Of a stretch of DNA of 64,000 nucleotides, positions 41,672-51,607 are shown in pieces. The stretch is taken from the NCBI RefSeq assembly GCF_004363295.1, contig NZ_SNYQ01000004.1:1-64000 (forward strand). The letters run 5' to 3'. Numbering within the stretch: the first letter of the stretch is position 1; each line of letters starts with the position of its first letter. A program made the position numbers and the translations under genes. A model generated the notes under the pieces. The model was not told the DNA's origin, did not search any database, and saw only the letters and a list, made by a program, of their open reading frames with translations. This DNA is from Mesocricetibacter intestinalis. Lineage in GTDB: Bacteria; Pseudomonadota; Gammaproteobacteria; Enterobacterales; Pasteurellaceae.

Positions 41672-43522
41672 TTAATGGGTGCTGGTACTGGTCGTGGTAC
41701 GGTTGGCACGTTTACGATCGGTTTCGGTCAGCAGTTTTTTCCGCACTCGAATAGACTGCGGCGTAACCTCTACCAATTCGTCGTCATCAATAAACTCAAT
41801 GGCCTGTTCAAGGGTCAGTTTCACCGGTGTAGTCAGCGCAATGGCGTCGTCTTTTCCGGAAGCGCGCATATTGGTAAGTTTTTTACCCTGCAAACAGTTT
41901 ACGGTTAAATCGTTGGAACGGCTGTGAATACCGATAATCTGTCCTTCATACACTTCGGTTCCGTGATCGATCATCAATTTACCGCGTTCCTGTAAGCCCC
42001 ATAAGGCGTAAGCCAGCGCCTTACCTGTGGCGTTGGAAATCAATACGCCGTTTTTACGCTGCCCGATTTCACCCGGTTTTACGTCGTCATAATGACTGAA
42101 GCTGGAATAAAGCAGCCCCGTTCCCGAGGTCATGGTCATAAATTCGTTACGGAAGCCGATTAAACCGCGGCTCGGAATAACATATTCCAGTCGGGTGCGG
42201 CCTTTGCCGTCCGGTACCATATCCTTAACTTCGCCTTTACGGATCCCCAGTGCTTCCATTACCGCACCCTGGTGCTGTTCTTCAATATCTATGGTTACCT
42301 GCTCAAAAGGTTCCTGTTTGCGACCATTAACTTCTTTGTAAATAACCTTAGGACGGGATACCGCCAGTTCATAGCCTTCGCGCCGCATATTTTCAATCAG
42401 TACGGATAAATGCAGTTCGCCGCGGCCGGAAACACGAAATTCGTCCGGGTTCGGGGTTTCTTCCACACGCAGGGCCACATTATGCACCAGTTCTTTATTC
42501 AAACGTTCCAGAATCTGACGCGAAGTAACGAATTTACCCTCTTTACCGCAGAATGGGGAAGTATTAACGCAGAAGAACATGGTTACGGTAGGTTCGTCTA
42601 CGCTCAGCGCAGGAAGCGCTTCCGCATTATTAATATCACATAGGGTATCGGAAATATTCAGTTCCCCCAAGCCGGTCAGCGCAACAATATCGCCGGCCTG
42701 CGCCAAATCTTCTTCATAGCGCTGTAATCCCAGATGGCCGAGCACCTGACCGATTTTACCGTTACGGGTTTTACCCTGGCTGTCGATAATAGTTATGCTC
42801 TGATTCGGTTTAACGGTACCGCGTTTAATCCGTCCGATACCTATAACACCGACGTAATTATTGTAATCCAACTGAGAAATCTGCATTTGGAAAGGGGCGT
42901 CCAGTTCTACTTTCGGCGCCGCCACATATTTAACGATGGCTTCGAACAAGGGGGTCATATCCGCCGCCAGTTCTTCGTGTTCCAAGCCCGCAACCCCCAT
43001 CAGCGCGGAAGCATAAATAATCGGGAAATCCAGCTGTTCGTCGGTAGCGCCGAGATTTACAAACAGATCGAAAACCTGATCCACCACCCAGTCCGGACGA
43101 GCGCCGGGACGATCCACTTTATTAATGACAACAATAGGTTTTAAACCGTGCGCAAAGGCTTTCTGAGTAACAAAACGAGTCTGCGGCATAGGGCCGTCAA
43201 AGGCGTCCACCACCAGCAATACCGAATCCACCATGGACAGTACGCGTTCCACTTCGCCGCCGAAATCCGCATGCCCCGGAGTATCAACGATGTTAATGCG
43301 ATAGCCGTTCCAGTTAATGGCGGTATTTTTCGCCAAAATGGTAATGCCGCGTTCTCTCTCCAGATCGTTTGAATCCATGACGCGCTCGTCGGAATCGCCG
43401 TTGCGAGCCGCTTCTAAAGTACCGGATTGCTGTAACAGTTTATCAACCAATGTGGTTTTACCATGGTCAACGTGCGCGATAATAGCGATATTGCGTAGTT
43501 TATTAATATCTAATTCTGCCAT
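41672..43522 (-). CDS. bipA: BipA/TypA, ribosome-associated GTPase
   Basis: A 616-residue translational GTPase needed for ribosome assembly and growth under stress and cold. G1 [10 protein letters not shown] (about 16), G3 [15 protein letters not shown] (about 79) and G4 NKVD (about 132) are present, followed by EF-G-like domains and the BipA-specific C-terminal domain with [22 protein letters not shown]. It is divergent from glnA, as in E. coli. A TATAAT on the minus strand at 43610-43615 is a possible -10 for it. Confidence 0.97.
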   Translation of the reverse strand: MAELDINKLRNIAIIAHVDHGKTTLVDKLLQQSGTLEAARNGDSDERVMDSNDLERERGITILAKNTAINWNGYRINIVDTPGHADFGGEVERVLSMVDSVLLVVDAFDGPMPQTRFVTQKAFAHGLKPIVVINKVDRPGARPDWVVDQVFDLFVNLGATDEQLDFPIIYASALMGVAGLEHEELAADMTPLFEAIVKYVAAPKVELDAPFQMQISQLDYNNYVGVIGIGRIKRGTVKPNQSITIIDSQGKTRNGKIGQVLGHLGLQRYEEDLAQAGDIVALTGLGELNISDTLCDINNAEALPALSVDEPTVTMFFCVNTSPFCGKEGKFVTSRQILERLNKELVHNVALRVEETPNPDEFRVSGRGELHLSVLIENMRREGYELAVSRPKVIYKEVNGRKQEPFEQVTIDIEEQHQGAVMEALGIRKGEVKDMVPDGKGRTRLEYVIPSRGLIGFRNEFMTMTSGTGLLYSSFSHYDDVKPGEIGQRKNGVLISNATGKALAYALWGLQERGKLMIDHGTEVYEGQIIGIHSRSNDLTVNCLQGKKLTNMRASGKDDAIALTTPVKLTLEQAIEFIDDDELVEVTPQSIRVRKKLLTETDRKRANRTTTSTSTH

Positions 43523-43733
43523 TTAAAGTATCTTAACGTTATAAAATATAAAGGAATGATGATTTCGGAAATTTCGTATAACGATGATGCGGTGTACGAA
43601 AGGTCGCCGATTATACAACTTTTTATATGAGCGAGCTATTAAATAATGGGTAAAAATAGGATAAAATCCCCTCTTTGAACCCCAACCCAATAAAATTCGA
43701 CTTTATTTACGCCCATTTAAGAGGATTTACTCA

Positions 43734-45161
43734 ATGACAAATGCAAACGCCATCGCGAAGGTTTCCGAATTGATTGAGGAAAACGATATCAAATTCGTTC
43801 TCCTACGCTTTACCGATATAAAAGGCAAGGAACACGGAGTTTCCTTACCGGTCAGCTTAGTGGGAGAAGATCTGGAAGAATTATTTGAAGAAGGAAAAAT
43901 GTTCGACGGCTCTTCCGTAGAAGGCTGGAAAAGCATCAGTAAAGCGGATATGCTGCTGATGCCTATTGCCGAAACCGCCGTTGTAGATCCTTTCGCTCAA
44001 ATTCCCACCCTTTCCATTCGCTGCAGTATTTATGATCCCAACACCATGCAAAGCTATGATCGCGATCCGCGTTCAATAGCTATTCGTGCAGAAAACTATC
44101 TGAAATCCACAGGGATTGCGGATAGCGTACTGTTTGGGCCGGAGCCGGAATTCTTCCTGTTTGACGATGTGCGTTTCAGTACCGATATGAATAACGTCTC
44201 CTACAAAATTGATGATGTGGAAGCCGCCTGGAATACTAACCGCCGTTACGAAGACGGCAACAACGGCTACCGTCCGTTGAAAAAAGGCGGTTATTGCGCA
44301 GTGGCGCCTATTGATACCGCTCATGATATCCGCTCCGAAATGTGCTTGATTCTGGAGCAAATGGGACTGGTTATCGAAGCTCACCACCATGAAGTGGCGA
44401 CCGCCGGTCAGAATGAAATCGCCACCCGTTTCAATAGCCTCACCTTAAAAGCGGATGAAACCCAGATTTATAAATATGTGGTACAAAACGTGGCGTTGGA
44501 ACATGGTAAAACCGCTTGCTTTATGCCAAAACCTTTTGCCGGCGATAACGGTTCCGGTATGCACTGTAATATGTCCCTGAGCAAAGAGGGTAAAAACGTA
44601 TTTATGGGCGATAAATATGCGGGCTTATCCGAAACCGCATTATATTATATCGGCGGTATCATCAAACATGCGAAAGCGCTGAACGCCTTTACCAACCCGA
44701 CCACCAACTCCTATAAACGTCTGGTGCCAGGTTTTGAAGCGCCGGTATTATTGGCTTATTCCGCCGGAAACCGTTCCGCCTCCATTCGTATTCCTGCGGT
44801 AACCAGCCCGAAAGCGACCCGTATCGAAGCACGTTTCCCGGACCCGCTGGCCAACCCTTATCTGGCGTTCGCCGCACTGTTAATGGCGGGGATCGACGGT
44901 ATCCTGAATAAGATTCACCCGGGCGACGCCATGGATAAAAACCTGTACGATTTACCGCCGGAAGAATTGAAAGATATTCCTGCCGTATCCTCCTCCTTGG
45001 GCGAAGCTTTGGACGCACTGGAAGCGGATTACGACTTTTTAACCCAAGGCGGCGTATTCAGTAAAGAATTTGTCGATGCTTTTGTGGCCATAAAACGTAA
45101 AGAAGTGGAACGCGTTAATATGGTGCCACATCCGGTAGAATTCGAAATGTACTATGCCTAA
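43734..45161 (+). CDS. glnA: Glutamine synthetase type I
   Basis: A 475-residue dodecameric enzyme that makes glutamine from glutamate and ammonia. Signatures: [12 protein letters not shown] (about 56), EPEFFLFDD, the metal-binding NEIATRFNS and NGSGMHCN, the ATP-binding [10 protein letters not shown], and [12 protein letters not shown], which contains the tyrosine that GlnE adenylylates. Adenylylation control is therefore likely. The NtrB/NtrC genes that follow glnA in E. coli are absent; hcp comes next. Confidence 0.98.
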   Translation: MTNANAIAKVSELIEENDIKFVLLRFTDIKGKEHGVSLPVSLVGEDLEELFEEGKMFDGSSVEGWKSISKADMLLMPIAETAVVDPFAQIPTLSIRCSIYDPNTMQSYDRDPRSIAIRAENYLKSTGIADSVLFGPEPEFFLFDDVRFSTDMNNVSYKIDDVEAAWNTNRRYEDGNNGYRPLKKGGYCAVAPIDTAHDIRSEMCLILEQMGLVIEAHHHEVATAGQNEIATRFNSLTLKADETQIYKYVVQNVALEHGKTACFMPKPFAGDNGSGMHCNMSLSKEGKNVFMGDKYAGLSETALYYIGGIIKHAKALNAFTNPTTNSYKRLVPGFEAPVLLAYSAGNRSASIRIPAVTSPKATRIEARFPDPLANPYLAFAALLMAGIDGILNKIHPGDAMDKNLYDLPPEELKDIPAVSSSLGEALDALEADYDFLTQGGVFSKEFVDAFVAIKRKEVERVNMVPHPVEFEMYYA

Positions 45162-45191
45162 GCGCGCTACAAAATCATATTAAATCCATAG

Positions 45192-45217
45192 AGCGGTTGT
45201 TTTACAACCGCTTTTTT
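45192..45217 (+). terminator. Terminator of glnA
   Basis: AGCGGTTGT and ACAACCGCT form a perfect 9-bp stem with a TTT loop, followed by TTTTT. Confidence 0.95.
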
Positions 45218-45279
45218 ATTCCTCATATTCAGTGTAATCGCTGCCGTTCCGACCTTCTACCCTTTATTAAGTAGCTGTT

Positions 45280-45293
45280 TTCGATTGGATCAA
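45280..45293 (+). promoter_or_regulatory. Possible degenerate FNR site upstream of hcp
   Basis: TTCGATTGGATCAA has a perfect FNR right half (ATCAA) but a poor left half against TTGAT-N4-ATCAA (7 of 10). It lies about 125 bp before the hcp start. hcp-hcr is FNR-controlled in E. coli; here the site is only suggestive. Confidence 0.3.
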
Positions 45294-45415
45294 TAAAGTT
45301 GCAGTTAATTTTAACTAAGGCTTTTTCCTCCTTTGTAAACATATTACTATGCTCGCAGATTTTCCTACCATTTTGGTCGGATATTTTTCTTCTTTTTATA
45401 TCAGGAGTGATTATT

Positions 45416-47068
45416 ATGTACTGCGTTCAATGCGAACAAACCATGCGTACCCCGGTGGGTAACGGTTGCAACTATAGTCAGGGAATGTGCGGAAAAACCG
45501 CAGAAACTTCCGATTTACAGGATTTATTGATTGCCACGCTGCACAGCCTTTCCGCCTGGGCGTTGCAAGCCAGAGATCTCGGCATTGTAGAACATGAAAT
45601 CGACGCTTTCAGCGCCAAGGCTTTTTTCGCCACGCTAACCAACGTTAATTTCGACTCTCAGCGCATTATTGATTATGCCAAACAAACCTTGAACTACCGC
45701 GATCAGCTGATCCAACGTTGCCGTGCGCTAAATTTCAGTATTGATGCAGACCACCCCTTGGCACATCTTACACTTAACGGCGACAGTATCGCCGCATTAA
45801 CCGAACAGGCGGCAGAATTCGCACTAAATACGGATCGCGCCGAAAGCGGAGAAGAAGTACATGGGGTTCGTATGCTCTGTCTGTACGGCTTAAAAGGGGC
45901 GGCGGCCTATATGGAACATGCTCATGTTCTGGGCAAATACGATAACGAAATCTATCGTCAATTCCATCAGTTTATGGCCTGGTTGGGTACCCGCCCGACG
46001 GATTTAAACCAACTGCTGGAAACGGCATTAGCCATAGGTAATATGAACTTCCAAGTAATGGCATTATTGGATCAGGGCGAAACCGAAGCCTTCGGTAATC
46101 CGACCCCGGCAACGGTGAATGTTAAGCCGGTCGCAGGTAAATGTATCCTGATTTCCGGTCATGATCTGAAGGATCTGAAAGCGCTGCTGGAACAAACCGA
46201 AGGTACGGGTATTAATATTTATACCCATGGCGAAATGTTACCGGCACATGGCTATCCCGAATTGAAAAAATATAGCCATCTGGTTGGTAACTACGGTAGC
46301 GGCTGGCAAAATCAGCAAAAGGAATTCGCAAAATTCCCGGGGCCTATTGTGATGACCTCTAACTGTATTATTGATCCCAATGTGGGGAATTATGCCGATC
46401 GCATTTTTACCCGCAGCATTGTCGGTTGGCCGGGCGTCGCGCATATTGAAGATCGCAATTTCAGTACGGTTATCGAAAAAGCTCAGCAAATGGCGGGATT
46501 CCCTTATTCCGAAATCGAACACCGAATTACCGTCGGCTTTGGTCGCCAAACCTTATTGGACGCTTCAGATACGGTAATCAATATGGTGGCCGAGAAAAAA
46601 TTGCGTCATGTTTTCTTAGTCGGCGGCTGCGATGGCAGCAAAGGCGAACGCAGTTATTATACGGATTTTGCCCGTCTGGTACCGGCCGATTGCGCAATTC
46701 TGACCCTGGGTTGCGGTAAATACCGTTTTAACAAACTGGATTTCGGCAGTATTGAAGGCTTACCGCGTCTGTTGGACGTAGGTCAATGTAACGACGCCTA
46801 TTCCGCCATTATGCTGGCGGTAAATCTGGCGCAAAAATTGGGCGTCGGCGTTAACGAGCTGCCGCTGACCTTGGTGCTTTCCTGGTTTGAACAAAAAGCC
46901 ATCGTCATTTTACTGACCTTGCTGGCTCTGGGGGTGAAAAACATTTACACCGGCCCGAGCGCACCGGCTTTCCTGAACGATAATGTGCTGAATTTGCTCA
47001 ATGAAAAATTCGGTTTACGCGGCCTGACCACGCCGGAACAGGATATGGCTGAAGCATTGGCAAAATAA
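45416..47068 (+). CDS. hcp: Hybrid-cluster protein (Hcp)
   Basis: A 550-residue iron-sulfur enzyme that reduces hydroxylamine in vitro and acts as a nitric-oxide reductase and in S-nitrosylation under anaerobiosis. I start at the ATG at 45416 (AGGAG 8 bases upstream); the open frame runs 39 codons further upstream but without family similarity. The four N-terminal cluster cysteines are at 3, 6, 18 and 25 (CVQC...CNYSQGMC), and the hybrid-cluster ligands follow around [13 protein letters not shown] and LGCGKYRFN. Same strand as hcr. Confidence 0.97.
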   Translation: MYCVQCEQTMRTPVGNGCNYSQGMCGKTAETSDLQDLLIATLHSLSAWALQARDLGIVEHEIDAFSAKAFFATLTNVNFDSQRIIDYAKQTLNYRDQLIQRCRALNFSIDADHPLAHLTLNGDSIAALTEQAAEFALNTDRAESGEEVHGVRMLCLYGLKGAAAYMEHAHVLGKYDNEIYRQFHQFMAWLGTRPTDLNQLLETALAIGNMNFQVMALLDQGETEAFGNPTPATVNVKPVAGKCILISGHDLKDLKALLEQTEGTGINIYTHGEMLPAHGYPELKKYSHLVGNYGSGWQNQQKEFAKFPGPIVMTSNCIIDPNVGNYADRIFTRSIVGWPGVAHIEDRNFSTVIEKAQQMAGFPYSEIEHRITVGFGRQTLLDASDTVINMVAEKKLRHVFLVGGCDGSKGERSYYTDFARLVPADCAILTLGCGKYRFNKLDFGSIEGLPRLLDVGQCNDAYSAIMLAVNLAQKLGVGVNELPLTLVLSWFEQKAIVILLTLLALGVKNIYTGPSAPAFLNDNVLNLLNEKFGLRGLTTPEQDMAEALAK

Positions 47069-47078
47069 TTAAACGGAT

Positions 47079-47110
47079 AAAAGTGCGGTCGTTTTTGCAC
47101 TGTTTTTTTG
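47079..47110 (+). repeat. Long-form DNA uptake sequence between hcp and hcr
   Basis: AAAAGTGCGGTCGTTTTTGC (core 47081-47089) followed by a second T-rich block. It separates hcp and hcr by 70 bp without a clear terminator. Confidence 0.8.
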
Positions 47111-47138
47111 CAGCGACCGCCTTTTCACGGGAATCTCT

Positions 47139-48161
47139 ATGTCAAATCATTCAAACCCCTTATGTTGCAATGAAATGCAGGTGCATAACATTATCCGCGA
47201 AACCGATGATGTTTATACCCTCGAATTAATTGCGCAGGATTATTACCCTTACGAACCGGGTCAGTACGCGCTGGTCAGTATCGCCGACAGCCCTACCATT
47301 ACGCGCGCCTATACCCTATCTTCCAGCCCGGGACTCAGCCCCTTTCTGACCCTGACCGTACGCCGAATAAAAAACGGCATCGGCTCCAACTGGCTGACCC
47401 AAGAGGTGAAAGTGGGGGATCTAATCCGGCTGTCCGATCCCATGGGCGAATTTACCTGTTCCAGAATTCTCGCCGATAACTACCTTCTGGTGGCGGGCGG
47501 CTGCGGCGTTACCCCTATTATGTCCATGACCCGCTGGCTGTTAAAACACCGCCCTCAGGTAAATCTCAGGGTAATTTACAGCGTTCACGAACCTAAAGAT
47601 GTTATCTTCAAACGGGAATGGCAAGCGCTGCAGCAGCAATATCCGCAACTCGAACTGTTCATTAACGCCTCGGTCAATGCCACTGAAGGTTTTATTGCCG
47701 GAAGAATCAGCCAAGCGATGTTAGCCCGGCTGATACCGGATATAGCGGATTACAGCGTGCTTACCTGCGGCCCGCAAGATTATATGGATCAGCTAAAAAG
47801 CATTGTTACCGCACTCGGCGTAGCGGAAAACCGCTTTTACTCGGAACAGTTCCATTCCTCGGCGGAAAACTGCCTGTTGGATACGGATAAGCAAGCGGTT
47901 CTGAGCATCAGCGCTCCTTTAGCGCAAAATTTTAAGGTGCCTGTCGGCATGAGCCTGCTTACCGCCTTGGAAAGCAACGGCGTACCTATTATCGCCGGTT
48001 GCCGTACCGGAGTATGCGGTTCCTGTAAAACACTGGTGCTAAGCGGTGAATACGAAAGCGATAACTATGGCCCGCTAACGGAAGAAGAAATCAAACAGGG
48101 TTATGTGTTGGCCTGTTCCTGCCGCTTAAAAGGAAATCTGAAAGTCAATATGTTGCCTTAA
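47139..48161 (+). CDS. hcr: Hcr, NADH oxidoreductase partner of Hcp
   Basis: A 340-residue flavoprotein: FAD domain with RAYTLSSSPG (about 60-69), NAD domain with VAGGCGVTPIMSM, and a C-terminal plant-type 2Fe-2S ferredoxin domain with CRTGVCGSCKTLVLSG and LACSCRL cysteines. It passes electrons from NADH to Hcp. The hcp-hcr pair is conserved with enteric bacteria and helps cope with nitric oxide. Confidence 0.95.
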   Translation: MSNHSNPLCCNEMQVHNIIRETDDVYTLELIAQDYYPYEPGQYALVSIADSPTITRAYTLSSSPGLSPFLTLTVRRIKNGIGSNWLTQEVKVGDLIRLSDPMGEFTCSRILADNYLLVAGGCGVTPIMSMTRWLLKHRPQVNLRVIYSVHEPKDVIFKREWQALQQQYPQLELFINASVNATEGFIAGRISQAMLARLIPDIADYSVLTCGPQDYMDQLKSIVTALGVAENRFYSEQFHSSAENCLLDTDKQAVLSISAPLAQNFKVPVGMSLLTALESNGVPIIAGCRTGVCGSCKTLVLSGEYESDNYGPLTEEEIKQGYVLACSCRLKGNLKVNMLP

Positions 48162-48185
48162 TCTCAATCCCGCCGGAATAAAATA

Positions 48186-48212
48186 GGACGCCGCAATGGC
48201 GTCCGATTTATT
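48186..48212 (+). terminator. Terminator of hcr
   Basis: GGACGCC and GGCGTCC form a 7-bp stem with a 5-nt loop, followed by GATTTATTTTT. The same palindrome with a different loop (GGACGCC-TGCAT-GGCGTCC) occurs at 57839-57857. Confidence 0.8.
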
Positions 48213-48279
48213 TTTACCGCCCTTGTATTTCGGGGGACAAACATGGCCCCGAATTAATATTCAATTCTGTTAACAACTC

Positions 48280-48312
48280 AAAAGTGCGGTTATTTTCAAC
48301 CGAGTTTTTTCG
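48280..48312 (+). repeat. Long-form DNA uptake sequence
   Basis: AAAAGTGCGGTTATTTTCAA (core 48282-48290) followed by CCGAGTTTTTTCG. It lies in the 283-bp gap before the patatin-like gene; the remainder of the gap shows only the hcr terminator and GC-rich imperfect palindromes (CGGGGG...GGCCCCG, about 48231-48251). Confidence 0.85.
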
Positions 48313-48444
48313 CCTACCAATAATCTATTCCGCATGAATACGGGAGCCGTACCGAGGTGCAAAAATATTGTGTATAATTCTGCGCAGCTTAAAATTTTTT
48401 GTTCGCGGCAATAATAGGGGCGTGAACAGAAGCAGGAGAAAACA

Positions 48445-49290
48445 ATGAAAGTGGGACTGGTACTTGAAGGCGGTGCAATGCGGGGAATGTTTACCGCCGG
48501 CGTGCTGGACGTATTTCTGGACGAAAATATCCCCGTCGATACCATCGTCAGCGTATCGGCAGGCGCCCTATTCGGCGTTAATCTACCTTCCCGCCAGCGA
48601 GGACGGGTGCTGCGTTATAACAAAAAATACCTTAGGGATAAACGCTATATGGGGCTGTATAGCCTGATAACCAGCGGAAATATCATCAACCGCGATTTTG
48701 CCTTTTATCAGCTGCCTTCCAGTTTGGATCCCTTCGATCAGGCGGCCTTTGCCCGCTCCGGGACAGATTTCTGGCTAACGGCGACCAATATGCGCAGCGG
48801 TGCAGCGGAATATTTCAAAATTACCGATGTCTTTAAACAAATGGAGCTATTCCGTGCCACCTCGGCCATGCCCTTTGTATCCCGACCGGTAAATATTGCG
48901 GGCCAATTATATCTGGACGGCGGTATCGCCGACAGCATTCCGCTGCATAAATGCCTAGAACTGGGCTGCGACAAAATTATTCTGGTACTGACCCGCCCTG
49001 CGGACTATCGCAAAAAACCCTCGAATAACTTATTGTTCCGCACCCTTTACCGCAACTATCCGCAGCTTATCCAACGCTGGCAAAACCGTTATGCGGAATA
49101 CAACCGGATAACGGAGGAAGTTATCCGCCTCCAACAGGCAGGGCGGATCTTTGTGATTCGCCCCACTGAACGGCTGAATATCAGCCGTCTGGAACGTAAT
49201 CCGGAAAACCTACAAAAAATGTATGAGCTGGGTAACGCCGACGGCAAAAACGCGATTAAAGCACTAAGGACCTATCTGGCGACAAAATAA
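48445..49290 (+). CDS. Patatin-like phospholipase family protein
   Basis: A 281-residue protein with the patatin fold: an oxyanion-hole motif LVLEGGAMRGMFTAGVLD (about 5-22), a nucleophile serine in SVSAGALFG (about 37), and the catalytic Asp in LDGGIADSIP (about 155). The usual G-x-S-x-G elbow is S-V-S-A-G here, so its first glycine is lost. The YjjU-like group is the nearest I recognise; substrate unknown, probably a phospholipid or lysophospholipid. No signal peptide. AGGAG lies 8 bases before the ATG. Confidence 0.88.
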   Translation: MKVGLVLEGGAMRGMFTAGVLDVFLDENIPVDTIVSVSAGALFGVNLPSRQRGRVLRYNKKYLRDKRYMGLYSLITSGNIINRDFAFYQLPSSLDPFDQAAFARSGTDFWLTATNMRSGAAEYFKITDVFKQMELFRATSAMPFVSRPVNIAGQLYLDGGIADSIPLHKCLELGCDKIILVLTRPADYRKKPSNNLLFRTLYRNYPQLIQRWQNRYAEYNRITEEVIRLQQAGRIFVIRPTERLNISRLERNPENLQKMYELGNADGKNAIKALRTYLATK

Positions 49291-49331
49291 CATATAAGGG
49301 ATAAGGGAAAAGCGGAAGGGATAAAAAATAA

Positions 49332-49365
49332 ATCAGGCGACAATCCCTGCCGCCTGATGATTTTA
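49332..49365. terminator. Bidirectional terminator between the patatin-like gene and relA
   Basis: ATCAGGCG and CGCCTGAT form an 8-bp stem with an 11-nt loop; TTTTATT follows on the plus strand and TTATTTTTTAT on the minus strand. Confidence 0.88.
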
Positions 49366-49378
49366 TTGCAATCGCCCT

Positions 49379-51598
49379 CTACAGACGTTTAGCCTCAATA
49401 ACGTCCTCCAAGGAAGACAAACGTTGCAGAATTTTACTCAGCATCTCCACGTTTTTCAGTTCGATTTCCAAATCCATGGTTGCCAACTGCTTTTTACTGT
49501 CCAAACGGGTAGACACGCCAAGTACGCTGATTTTTTCATTGGCCAGTACCGTAGTAACGTCCCGCAACAAACCGCTGCGATCACTGGCGATAATCCGAAT
49601 ACTCAAATGGAAGCCGGCACTATGACCTTCCCCCCAAACGGATTCCACCACCCGCTCCGGATGGGCGGCCTGTAAGTCCTGAAACTGCTCGCAATCGCGG
49701 CGATGAATGGAAATACCACGCCCCATAGTAACGTAACCTACAATATTATCGCCCGGAATCGGCTGGCAGCAACGGGCGATATGGTGCATCAGATTGCCCA
49801 CCCCTTCAACGATGACATATCCTTTCGGCTCGCTTTTCTGTTGCAGATTATTGGCGCTTTTACTGGATACATGGCGCAGAATTTCTTGATCCGTTTCCTG
49901 TGCGCTCGGCTTAATCAGCTTATTCTGCAGAAAATTCATCAACTGGTTCAAACGGATATCACCGCTGCCGACGCCATTATACAAATCATCAATATTCTTC
50001 AGATTGTAACGGGGCAGGGCATATTGCTCCACCTGTTTTAAACTGATGCCAAGACGGCTGATTTCACTATCCAGCAACTCCTTCCCGGCAGGAATATTTT
50101 TATCCCGATCCTGCTTTTTAAACCAGGCCAGAATTTTGGAACGCGCTTTGGCCGTATGGGTAAAACCGGAATTAGGGTTTAACCAGTCGCGGCTCGGGTT
50201 CGGATTCTTTTGCGTAATAATATCGACCTGATCCCCCATTTGCAGCTGGTAGGTAAAAGGTACGATTCGGCCGCCGATTTTCGCCCCGATACAACGATGC
50301 CCCACATCGCTGTGAATGGCGTAGGCAAAATCCAGCGGCGTAGATCCTGTAGGTAGGTCGATAACTTCCCCTTTCGGCGTAAACACATAGACCCGATCGT
50401 CAAATACCTGGCTGCGCAATTCCCCCATAATTTCGCCGGAATCGGTAAGATCATTCTGCCAGGCCAACAGTTTGCGCAACCAGACGATTTTTTCCTCATA
50501 GGCGGACATCGAGCCGGTAGTCCCTTCTTTATATTTCCAATGTGCGGCTACGCCCAGCTCCGCATCATCATGCATTTTTCGGGTGCGAATCTGTACCTCA
50601 ATCGGCTTATCGCCCTTACCTAACACCACCGTATGAATGGACTGATAGCCGTTCGGTTTCGGATTGGCGACATAATCATCGAACTGATCGGGTAAATGGC
50701 GGAAATGGGTATGCACAATTCCCAATGCGGAATAGCAGTCCTGTAGTTTAGGGACAATAATTCTGACCGCGCGTACATCATACAATTCGTCAAATTTCAG
50801 GTGCTTTTTCTGCATCTTACGCCAGATGCTGTAAATATGTTTAGGTCGCCCGTAAATTTCTACCTGTTCGACGCTTTCCTGTAAATAACCGTTTAATTCC
50901 GCGACGAAATCATTAATATAGCGCTCGCGATCCAGCCGGCGTTCATGCAGCATATTGGCGATATGCCGGTATTGATCCGGCTGTAGATAACGGAAGCAAT
51001 AGTCCTCCAGCTCCCATTTCAGCTGTCCGATACCGAGGCGATTGGCCAAGGGTGCATAAATATTGGAACATTCTTTGGCGGCGAGCACTTTATCTTCCCG
51101 GCTGCAACCCTGCTCGTTGTCGCGTAAAAAAGTAATGCGTTCGGCAAGCTTAATAATCACGCAGCGGAAATCGTCTACCATGGCAAGCAGCATACGACGT
51201 ACATTATCGATTTGCAGCGTATCGGCAGATTGTGAGGCGTTCAACTGGCGCAGGTTATTCATCGCCATTACCCCTTTTACCAGTTTCCCGATTTTGCTAC
51301 CGAAATCCTCTTTAATCTGTTCCTGATTGATAATCTTGGCATTGACGCTGGGAAATAACATGGCGGCCAGCAAGGTATCGGTATCCATATTCAGGCTGTG
51401 CAGAATCTCCACCATTTCCACGCCATCGCTTAAATACCAATGGCTGTTCTGAAAAAGCTGCTGCGCTTTTTCCTGACAATAATGCCAGGCGCGGACGATT
51501 TCTTTTTCCGCCGCTGTGGATAAGCCCAGATTGGCGCACCATTTCTCAATGATAAAATCTTTCGGATTGAGTAAATGGGATCCTCGTACTGCAACCAT
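49379..51598 (-). CDS. relA: RelA, (p)ppGpp synthetase
   Basis: A 739-residue ribosome-associated enzyme that makes (p)ppGpp during amino-acid starvation. The N-terminal hydrolase-like domain is degenerate (AAMLFPSVNAKI where SpoT-type enzymes have an HD motif), so it should only synthesise. The synthetase domain has YGRPKHIYSIWRKMQKK and the VANPKPNGYQSIHTVV loop; TGS (about 400-460) and C-terminal ACT domains follow. It lies 9 bp after rlmD on the same strand, as in E. coli. Confidence 0.97.
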   Translation of the reverse strand: MVAVRGSHLLNPKDFIIEKWCANLGLSTAAEKEIVRAWHYCQEKAQQLFQNSHWYLSDGVEMVEILHSLNMDTDTLLAAMLFPSVNAKIINQEQIKEDFGSKIGKLVKGVMAMNNLRQLNASQSADTLQIDNVRRMLLAMVDDFRCVIIKLAERITFLRDNEQGCSREDKVLAAKECSNIYAPLANRLGIGQLKWELEDYCFRYLQPDQYRHIANMLHERRLDRERYINDFVAELNGYLQESVEQVEIYGRPKHIYSIWRKMQKKHLKFDELYDVRAVRIIVPKLQDCYSALGIVHTHFRHLPDQFDDYVANPKPNGYQSIHTVVLGKGDKPIEVQIRTRKMHDDAELGVAAHWKYKEGTTGSMSAYEEKIVWLRKLLAWQNDLTDSGEIMGELRSQVFDDRVYVFTPKGEVIDLPTGSTPLDFAYAIHSDVGHRCIGAKIGGRIVPFTYQLQMGDQVDIITQKNPNPSRDWLNPNSGFTHTAKARSKILAWFKKQDRDKNIPAGKELLDSEISRLGISLKQVEQYALPRYNLKNIDDLYNGVGSGDIRLNQLMNFLQNKLIKPSAQETDQEILRHVSSKSANNLQQKSEPKGYVIVEGVGNLMHHIARCCQPIPGDNIVGYVTMGRGISIHRRDCEQFQDLQAAHPERVVESVWGEGHSAGFHLSIRIIASDRSGLLRDVTTVLANEKISVLGVSTRLDSKKQLATMDLEIELKNVEMLSKILQRLSSLEDVIEAKRL

Positions 51599-51607
51599 AG
51601 TTTTTCC

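Noticed and set aside
42132-43526. Plus-strand open frames opposite bipA
   Set aside because: Antisense shadows of a highly conserved GTPase gene.
45299-45415. 39-codon N-terminal extension of hcp with a hydrophobic stretch
   Set aside because: Hcp is cytoplasmic and starts with the cysteine motif; the ATG at 45416 has a good ribosome-binding site and gives the normal 550 residues.
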